From an uncultured bacterium (GTDB taxonomy: Bacteria; Desulfobacterota; Binatia; HRBIN30): a stretch of DNA of 5,304 nt. Position 1 is the first letter of the stretch, and every line of letters begins with the position of its first letter. The notes under the pieces were generated by a model, which saw only the letters and a list, made by a program, of their open reading frames with translations, was not told where the DNA came from and made no database searches. The DNA lies in NCBI GenBank assembly GCA_937975525.1, contig CALJUJ010000459.1, positions 1-5,304 of the forward strand. The letters run 5' to 3'. The translations under genes were made by a program, and so were the position numbers. Shown piece after piece: positions 1 through 5,304 of this stretch.

Positions 1-14
1 CCTCGTCGCCGAGG
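1..14. repeat. Short inverted repeat after the ThuA-like gene
   Basis: CCTCG and CGAGG (1-5 and 10-14) can pair as a 5-bp stem with a 4-nt loop, starting 12 nt past the TGA on the transcribed side. It touches the window edge, so neither a longer stem nor a following U-tract can be judged. It could be part of a terminator or chance pairing in GC-rich DNA. Confidence 0.3.
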
Positions 15-26
15 CTGTGGAAGCAC

Positions 27-650
27 TCAGGCGTCGCCACACACCCATGCCAGCCCGCGGCGCAGGATCTCCTGCACTTCGGGCACGCGCATCGACGCCG
101 AGCGATGCCCGGGGCAGGTGTAGCAGACCCGTCCCCGCCCATAGGTTCGCGTCCAAACCATCGGCTCGCGCTTGCCCTCGTGGACGGCCTCGAAATGCAC
201 GTCGAGCCCGGGCTGCAACTCGTGCAGGTAGAGCTCGTCCACGACGGTGAACGCGGGAATCTCGGCGAAGATCGGTGACGCCGGCGACGCCGGCGAGACA
301 TCGATCGCATGCACCGGGCCGTGACCGACGAAGCGCCCGCCGACGACTTCGAAGTACGCGGGCGTCTTCTTGTAGGACGCGGTCGCGGAGTGAACCGCGA
401 GCACGCCGCCGCCTTCGCGGACGTAGTTGCGGAAGGCGTCGAGATCGGCGTCGGGCAGAGCATCGCTGCGGTGGTGGTAGTACAAGACCATCGCCGCGAC
501 CTCTCCGAGCGGCCTGGCAACTGCCTCCTCGATGCGCGACACCTCCTCGAAGCGGTAGCCCGGCATCGCTTGCAGCGTCTCGGCGAGGATCTTTCGACCT
601 CGGTAGGGCGGGTGGACCCAGCCCGCGGATACGAGAAGGATGTCTTTCAC
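27..650 (-). CDS. ThuA-like domain protein (class I glutamine amidotransferase-like fold)
   Basis: The predicted protein is 207 residues, soluble and without a signal peptide or membrane segment. Its features match the ThuA/trehalose-utilisation family: an N-terminal beta strand (KDILLVSAGW), a strand followed by GGGVLAVHSAT at 80-90, GRFVGHGP at 105-112, DELY at 138-141, PMVW at 163-166, and the C-terminal YGRGRVCYTCPGH at 170-182, followed by a helix ending in GLAWV. The family has a flavodoxin/GATase-like fold. Its biochemical role is poorly defined, although some members act in sugar catabolism. I chose GTG at 650 because AAGGAA lies 6 nt upstream and the protein then begins directly with the first strand. 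ATG at 695 (15 residues longer) and TTG at 719 (23 residues longer) are possible in the same frame but lack a clear ribosome binding site. The gene follows atzF in the same direction, 72 bp after its stop, so co-transcription is likely. Its role in urea or guanidine metabolism is unknown. The stop is TGA at 27-29. Confidence 0.88.
   Translation of the reverse strand: MKDILLVSAGWVHPPYRGRKILAETLQAMPGYRFEEVSRIEEAVARPLGEVAAMVLYYHHRSDALPDADLDAFRNYVREGGGVLAVHSATASYKKTPAYFEVVGGRFVGHGPVHAIDVSPASPASPIFAEIPAFTVVDELYLHELQPGLDVHFEAVHEGKREPMVWTRTYGRGRVCYTCPGHRSASMRVPEVQEILRRGLAWVCGDA
277..294. repeat. Two tandem 9-bp copies inside the ThuA-like gene
   Basis: GACGCCGGC occurs twice, back to back (277-285 and 286-294), on the plus strand. 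On the coding strand it gives the residue run SPASPASP, a loop between two strands. The repeat keeps the frame, so gain or loss of a copy would only change loop length. It is probably a replication-slippage product with no function of its own. Confidence 0.6.
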
Positions 651-656
651 GGCGCG

Positions 657-662
657 TTCCTT
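657..662 (-). promoter_or_regulatory. Ribosome binding site deciding the start of the ThuA-like gene
   Basis: The minus strand reads AAGGAA, followed by 6 nt and then GTG at 650. It is the best Shine-Dalgarno match among the three in-frame starts (650, 695, 719), and it is the reason the shorter protein is preferred. Confidence 0.6.
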
Positions 663-722
663 CGTCGCCAGCGATGCCGGCGGCTCCCGCAACATCTCTA
701 CCCGAAGTCGGGAAGGCAAGCC

Positions 723-2540
723 CTACGGCGACGATCGACGTTGCTGAAGATACTCACGCCAATCGGCGAGCGCGCTGATGTCGACCGCGTCCGCGAGCGC
801 GTGGCTCTCGCAGAGGAATCCGCAAGCCCAGGTGCCATCGACGAGCTCGACCTTACCGATGCCGAGCGGCGCCGGGATACCGGCGACGAAGCTGCCGAAG
901 TGGTCGATCGGCATGCGCCACACCTCGACGGCGACGCTCACGGCCGCTTCGTGCGTGCGCACGAGGCCAGGGCGCTCCGGGGGGCCACCGGCGAGCGCGT
1001 AGAAGCGGTATCGGGGTGCGGTGCGCGTGCGCCCAACCAACTCCGCACCACGGTCCGTGAGCTGGGAGTTCAGCGGCAACCCTTCCATGTGTGCGCCGCA
1101 AACGACGACCTCGACCCTCCCGTCGCAATCATCGGCGGCGGGGATTGGATCGACCGGACGAAGCTTGCCGGTTGCCCCGAGCGGCCAGCCCGCGTGCGCC
1201 TGCCAGCGGCGCCCCAGATCGAGCAGCGCGTCGTCACGGAAGGCAGGCGCGAACAGGGTGACTCCAAACGGCAACCCGTCGTCGCGAAAGCCGGCAGGGA
1301 GCGCGATTGCGCTGAGGTCGAGAAGGTTCATGAAGTTGCAGTACGTGCCGAGCGTCGAGTTCAGGTGGATCGGGTCTCGCTCGATCTCGTCGACTCGATA
1401 GATCGTTCCCGCGGTGGGAATGAGCGCCACATCGACGGAGCTCCAGGTCGACTCCGTCCGCCGGCGCAGCTCGGCGAGTCGATAGCGTGCAGCGAACGCA
1501 TCGGTCGCTCGCCCGTCCGCTCCGGCGGCGATGACCTTAGCCGTGACCGGCAGGATCTCGTCGGCGTGGTCGCGAAGGAAGTCGCCGACGGCAAGCACTC
1601 GTTCGGCCAACCACGGTCCCTCGTAGAGAAGCCGCGCGGCCTGTGCGTAGGGCTCGAAATCGAAATCCACGAGCGTCGCCCCCAACGCGCGCCAGCGTTC
1701 CATCGCCCGCGCGAACGCCGCCGCGTAGCCTTCGTCTCCGAAGAAGGACAGCTGTGCCTGCGGCGGAACCCCGACACGCAAGCCCGCGCGCGGAAGGCGG
1801 CGCGGCGCCTGCGCGGGGATCCGACGCGAGAACGGATCTGCGGCGTCGAATCCCTCGGCCACCTGCAGCACATGGCGGGCGTCGTCCACCGTGAGCGCGA
1901 AGATCGACACGCAGTCGAGCGTCCGGCAGGCCGGGAAGACGCCGCGGGTGCTGAGGCGGCCGCAGGTCGGTTTCACCCCAACGAGGTTGTTGAACGCCGC
2001 GGGCACGCGGCCCGAGCCGGCCGTATCGGTGCCGAGGGCGAAGGCCACCTGGCCGAGCGCCACGGCCACCGCCGAGCCCGAGCTCGAGCCGCCGGCGATG
2101 AAGCGCTGGTCGAACGCATTGGCGCATGTGCCATAGGGCGAGCGCGTGCCGACCAGACCGGTAGCGAACTGATCCATGTTCGTCTTGCCGATCGGAATCG
2201 CGCCGGCCGCGACGAGCTTCTCCACCACGGTCGCCGACCGGTCGGGAGTGTAGGCGAAGGCCGGGCAGGCGACCGTCGTCGCCACCCCTTCCAGGTCGAT
2301 GTTGTCCTTGATGGCGAACGGGATTCCGTAGAGGGGTAGGTCGTCCGGATGGAGATCGGCGAGCCGTCGCAGGAGGGCGTCCAACGATTGGCGGGTCGAG
2401 TAGCTGATCCACACGTTGCGCGCCGAATCGGCGTCGATGCGTTGGAGTGCCAGCGTCACGACGTCCGCGGGCACGAAACGGCCGGCGCGGTAGCCCTCGC
2501 GCAACGCTCCGATCGTGAAGGAGTGGTCCGCTTCGATCAC
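723..2540 (-). CDS. atzF: Allophanate hydrolase (amidase signature family)
   Basis: Hydrolyses allophanate, the product of the upstream carboxylase pathway, to ammonia and CO2 in the cytoplasm. The protein is 605 residues, about the usual length for free-standing bacterial allophanate hydrolases. Residues 1 to about 455 form the amidase domain. The triad is K78 (in AIKDNID), cis-Ser S152 (in GGSSSGS) and nucleophile S176 (in DTAGSGR). The spacings of 74 and 24 residues match those I recall for AtzF. Y306 and R314 (in YEGPWLAER) fit the substrate-binding Tyr and Arg of the family, and GTYCNFMNLLDL at 398-409 is typical of it. Residues about 475-600 form the allophanate-hydrolase C-terminal domain, with GAHMEGLPLN (H484 is the candidate catalytic His) and FVAGIPAPLGIGKVEL. 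This domain separates it from generic amidases and GatA. The start is GTG at 2540, 14 bp after the carboxylase stop and 5 nt after a GGGAGG ribosome binding site, so the two genes are almost certainly co-transcribed. The stop is TAG at 723-725. No defects were seen. Confidence 0.97.
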   Translation of the reverse strand: MIEADHSFTIGALREGYRAGRFVPADVVTLALQRIDADSARNVWISYSTRQSLDALLRRLADLHPDDLPLYGIPFAIKDNIDLEGVATTVACPAFAYTPDRSATVVEKLVAAGAIPIGKTNMDQFATGLVGTRSPYGTCANAFDQRFIAGGSSSGSAVAVALGQVAFALGTDTAGSGRVPAAFNNLVGVKPTCGRLSTRGVFPACRTLDCVSIFALTVDDARHVLQVAEGFDAADPFSRRIPAQAPRRLPRAGLRVGVPPQAQLSFFGDEGYAAAFARAMERWRALGATLVDFDFEPYAQAARLLYEGPWLAERVLAVGDFLRDHADEILPVTAKVIAAGADGRATDAFAARYRLAELRRRTESTWSSVDVALIPTAGTIYRVDEIERDPIHLNSTLGTYCNFMNLLDLSAIALPAGFRDDGLPFGVTLFAPAFRDDALLDLGRRWQAHAGWPLGATGKLRPVDPIPAADDCDGRVEVVVCGAHMEGLPLNSQLTDRGAELVGRTRTAPRYRFYALAGGPPERPGLVRTHEAAVSVAVEVWRMPIDHFGSFVAGIPAPLGIGKVELVDGTWACGFLCESHALADAVDISALADWREYLQQRRSSP

Positions 2541-2545
2541 GGCAG

Positions 2546-2551
2546 CCTCCC
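2546..2551 (-). promoter_or_regulatory. Ribosome binding site of atzF
   Basis: The minus strand reads GGGAGG here, 5 nt before the GTG at 2540, inside the 14-bp gap after the carboxylase stop. This Shine-Dalgarno match supports the GTG start and tight translational linkage of the two genes. Confidence 0.75.
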
Positions 2552-2554
2552 GTT

Positions 2555-5304
2555 TCAGGCGTCGAGGCGCAGGAGCACCAGCGCCTGTCCGGCTGCCACC
2601 GAGCTACCCGGTGTGCACAGGATCTCCTCGACGACGCCGCCACCGTCCGCTTCGATGGGAACCTCCATCTTCATCGCCTCGACGACCACGAGCGTCGAGC
2701 CTTCGGCGACGCGGTCTCCTGCCGCAACGTCGATCGACCAAATGCTGCCGGTGACCGACGACGCCACGGCTATGCACCCCGCGGGGATGTCGAGCCCAGC
2801 GTCGGCCGAAGCGGAGTCACCCGGAACGTCGGTCACCTCGACCTGATCCTGACCGCTCGCCGCCCAGCGTTCGCGCTCCGCCTCGAAGGCGGTCTGTTGG
2901 CGCTCCTTGAACGCCGCGATGGACTGCGCCTCTTCGCTCAGAAAGCGCTGGTAGGCGCTCAGATCGAGCTCGCTCTCCTCGACGCGCAGGGCGAACTTCC
3001 CGTGCGGGAAATCCATGCGCAATCGCTCGAGCTCGTCGGCCGAGACCGGGTAGAAGCGCAGCTGGTCGAAGAAGCGCAGCAACCACTGCTTGCCGTCGAC
3101 GAAGTCGGCCGTCTGCCGATGACGATTCCACATCTGGATCGTGCGGCCGACGAACTGGTATCCGCCCGGTCCTTCCATCCCGTAGACGCAGAGATAGGCG
3201 CCGCCGATGCCGACGGCGTTCTCGGGAGTCCAAGTTCGTGCGGGGTTGTACTTCGTCGTGACCAGGCGATGGCGCGGGTCGAGTGGCGTCGCCACTGGCG
3301 CACCGAGGTAGACGTCGCCGAGGCCCATGACCAGGTAGCTCGCCGAGAAGACGATGTCGCGCACGTCGTCGACCGAATCCAGTCCGTTGATGCGGCGGAT
3401 GAACTCGATGTTGCTGGGACACCAAGGGGCATCCGTGCGGACGGACTGCATGTACTTGTCGATGGCGAGGCGTGTCGATGGATCGTCCCACGACAGTGGG
3501 AGGTGAACGATGCGGCTGGCAACCTTCATCTCGTTCACCGGCGGCAGCTGCTTCTCCGCGTCGAGGAGGGCGTCGATCAGCTGCCGTTGGGTGACCGCAT
3601 CGGTGTCGAAGTGAACCTGTAGCGAGCGTATACCCGGTGTCAGGTCGATGATCCCGGGCAACCCGGCGCGCTCGAGCCACTGCATCAGCGCGTGCACGCG
3701 GAAGCGCAGATTGAGGTCGAGCACGAGCGGTCCGTACTCGACGAGGACGTTGCGGTCACCGGCCTGACGGATCACGACCGCGGGTCGCGACTCGGTCGCT
3801 GGCAGCTCTTCGAGGACGGGCGTCGCCGCGACGCCCGCCTGTAGATGGATCGTCGGCGCCGCTACTGACGGATCACGTAGCTCGCGAATCGCGCTGGCCT
3901 GCCCCTGCTCGCGGCGCATGGCCTCGGCGGCGGAGATGCAGCGAAAGCGCACACGGTCCCCCGGACGCAGCTGCCCGACCTTCCACAGCTCCGCCTGCAC
4001 GATCGTCACCGGGCACACGAAGCCACCGAGGCTCGGGCCGTCGGGACCGAGAATCACCGGCATGTCGCCGGTGAAGTCGACGCTGCCGATCGCATACGCG
4101 CAGTCGTGGTTGTTCGCCGAGTGTAGCCCTGCCTCGTCGCCCTCTCGTCGGGCCCACTGCGGCTTGGGACCGATCAACCGCACTCCCGTGCGGCTCGAGT
4201 TGTAATGTACCTCCCAGGAGGTGGCGAAGAACGTTTCGATATCCGCCTCCGTAAAGAAATCGGGCGCGCCGTGAGGCCCGTAGGCGACGTCGATGTCCCA
4301 ACGATGGTCGAGGCGCGGAACCAGGGATGCGGGAAGGTCGTCACAGCGATCCGCGGAGAGCCCATCCGACGCGAAGTGAAGAACGTCACCGCTGCGCAGG
4401 ACCCGGCCACCGTGGCCACCGAAGCCGCCGAGCGTGAAGGTGGCGCGGCTACCCATGGTCTCGGGGACATCGATGCCGCCCTGCACAGCCAAGTAGGAAC
4501 GCATACCGGGCCCTGCGATCGAGCGCAGGCGCAGCGTTTGACCCGCACGAACGACGCAGGCCTTCCCATAGGCTACGTCTTCGCCGTCGAGCGTCGCCGC
4601 CATCGCCGCGCCGGTGAGCGCGACGATGGCGTCATGGTTGAAGCGTAGGGTCGGACCCGTCATCGTCAACTCGAGCCCGGCCGTTCCCTCGGGGTTGCCG
4701 ACGATGCGGTTGGCGAGGCGGAACGAAAGAGCGTCCATCGGCCCCGAAGGCGGGACGCCGACGTCCCAGAAGCCGAGTCGGCCGGGCCAGTCCTGTACGG
4801 TGGATTGCGTGCCTGGCTGGAGAACGTCGATCGTCGCCGGCCGGTAGTCGAATCCAGCGAGAAAGCGTGTGTACTGCAGGCCGTCGGCGAAGACGTCGGA
4901 GGCGACGACCTGGCGCAGATAGTCGAGATTGGTTTCGACGCCGTGCACCCGCGTCGTCTCGAGGGCGGCGCCCATGCGCGCGAGGGCGTCGGCACGGTCG
5001 TCACCATGGACGATGATCTTCGCGAGCATGGGATCGTAGTTGGGGGGAACCTCGGTGCCCGATTCGATCCACGCATCGACGCGCGCGGAGACGGGGAGCT
5101 CCACTTCCGTGAGCAATCCGCTCGACGGCTGGAACTGTTTGTTGGGGTCCTCGGCATAGAGGCGAACCTGGATCGCGTGCCCGCGCGGCGCATGCTGGTA
5201 GGCGTCCAGGTCCGGAGGATCTCCCGCAGCGGTGCGAATCATCCAATCGACGAGATCGACTCCCGTCACCTCCTCGGTGACGCCGTGCCACACTTGGAGG
5301 AGGG
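2555..5304 (-). CDS. uca: Urea carboxylase / guanidine carboxylase (biotin-dependent), N-terminus cut by window edge
   Basis: Biotin-dependent cytoplasmic enzyme that uses ATP and bicarbonate to carboxylate urea to allophanate, or guanidine to carboxyguanidine. The frame is open to the right edge. The GTG at 5293 is the Val of the QVxH motif, not a start, so about 290 N-terminal residues (most of the ATP-grasp) are missing. Residues are numbered from that Val. The biotin carboxylase C-terminal domain spans about 37-145, with RLYAEDP at 44-50 (R44 matches the catalytic Arg of E. coli AccC) and NYDPMLAK at 85-92. A KipA/AHS2-like carboxyltransferase half spans about 154-455 and includes TVQDWPGRLG, HSANNHD and VDFTGDMPVILGPDGPSLGG. 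A KipI/AHS1-like half spans about 505-755. A charged linker follows. The biotin carrier domain spans about 838-912, with EAMKM at 872-876 and biotinyl-Lys K875 (codon 2669-2671). The stop is TGA at 2555-2557. The conserved RLQVEH reads LLQVWH at the edge. The domain order is specific to this family and excludes acetyl-CoA, propionyl-CoA and pyruvate carboxylases. The substrate (urea or guanidine) is not settled; Asp406 may favour guanidine. Confidence 0.95.
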   Translation of the reverse strand, partial: LLQVWHGVTEEVTGVDLVDWMIRTAAGDPPDLDAYQHAPRGHAIQVRLYAEDPNKQFQPSSGLLTEVELPVSARVDAWIESGTEVPPNYDPMLAKIIVHGDDRADALARMGAALETTRVHGVETNLDYLRQVVASDVFADGLQYTRFLAGFDYRPATIDVLQPGTQSTVQDWPGRLGFWDVGVPPSGPMDALSFRLANRIVGNPEGTAGLELTMTGPTLRFNHDAIVALTGAAMAATLDGEDVAYGKACVVRAGQTLRLRSIAGPGMRSYLAVQGGIDVPETMGSRATFTLGGFGGHGGRVLRSGDVLHFASDGLSADRCDDLPASLVPRLDHRWDIDVAYGPHGAPDFFTEADIETFFATSWEVHYNSSRTGVRLIGPKPQWARREGDEAGLHSANNHDCAYAIGSVDFTGDMPVILGPDGPSLGGFVCPVTIVQAELWKVGQLRPGDRVRFRCISAAEAMRREQGQASAIRELRDPSVAAPTIHLQAGVAATPVLEELPATESRPAVVIRQAGDRNVLVEYGPLVLDLNLRFRVHALMQWLERAGLPGIIDLTPGIRSLQVHFDTDAVTQRQLIDALLDAEKQLPPVNEMKVASRIVHLPLSWDDPSTRLAIDKYMQSVRTDAPWCPSNIEFIRRINGLDSVDDVRDIVFSASYLVMGLGDVYLGAPVATPLDPRHRLVTTKYNPARTWTPENAVGIGGAYLCVYGMEGPGGYQFVGRTIQMWNRHRQTADFVDGKQWLLRFFDQLRFYPVSADELERLRMDFPHGKFALRVEESELDLSAYQRFLSEEAQSIAAFKERQQTAFEAERERWAASGQDQVEVTDVPGDSASADAGLDIPAGCIAVASSVTGSIWSIDVAAGDRVAEGSTLVVVEAMKMEVPIEADGGGVVEEILCTPGSSVAAGQALVLLRLDA

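Noticed and set aside
1..26. GTG at 26 just after the ThuA-like stop, as the start of a further minus-strand gene
   Set aside because: Only eight codons are visible before the edge and they show no recognisable sequence, so a gene cannot be supported.
309..2339. A 676-codon open frame on the plus strand, antisense to atzF and the ThuA-like gene
   Set aside because: It is the long antisense frame expected opposite GC-rich genes with few A/T third positions. Its translation is Arg/Glu-rich with no recognisable domain, while the minus-strand genes have complete active-site motifs.
1537..2643. A 368-codon minus-strand open frame overlapping the start of atzF and the end of the carboxylase
   Set aside because: It is out of frame with both genes, extremely Arg/Pro/Gly-rich and lacks motifs. 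Both overlapped genes are continuous, so no frameshift needs to be invoked.
2897..3622. A 241-codon plus-strand open frame opposite the carboxylase
   Set aside because: It lies wholly inside the KipI-like part of the carboxylase, has low-complexity composition and shows no family motif. It is a composition shadow.
5291..5293. GTG at 5293 as the real start of the carboxylase
   Set aside because: The codon falls inside the conserved QVxH motif of the ATP-grasp domain, and the frame stays open to the edge. The gene is simply truncated by the window.

Overview
The window holds three genes. All lie on the minus strand and are closely spaced, so the transcript reads from right to left. The DNA is GC-rich with strong G/C bias at third codon positions, GTG starts and short intergenic gaps. 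This fits a high-GC bacterium, possibly proteobacterial or a related soil or aquatic lineage, but nothing here fixes the taxon.

The right half (2555-5304) encodes most of a biotin-dependent urea/guanidine-type carboxylase. It contains the end of the biotin carboxylase domain, the two-part carboxyltransferase region (KipA/AHS2-like, then KipI/AHS1-like) and a C-terminal biotin carrier domain with an intact EAMKM biotinylation motif. The N-terminal part, about 290 residues by comparison with the family, lies beyond the right edge. After 14 bp comes allophanate hydrolase (atzF, 723-2540), with an intact Lys-Ser-Ser amidase triad and the family's C-terminal domain. The pair converts urea (directly) or guanidine (via carboxyguanidine, with a separate deiminase) to ammonia and CO2 through allophanate, which is a nitrogen-scavenging pathway. 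The third gene (27-650) encodes a ThuA-like protein with a glutamine-amidotransferase-like fold. It is not a standard member of this pathway.

The system is known. The points worth a second look are: (i) the carboxylase has Asp in its V-D-F-T-G-D motif, which may mark a guanidine rather than urea substrate; (ii) the conserved biotin carboxylase motif RLQVEH reads LLQVWH at the extreme right edge, which is either an assembly-end error or a catalytically serious change; (iii) the ThuA-like gene is closely linked to the pathway. I found no RNA genes, mobile elements, CRISPR arrays or clear promoters, and no novel system.
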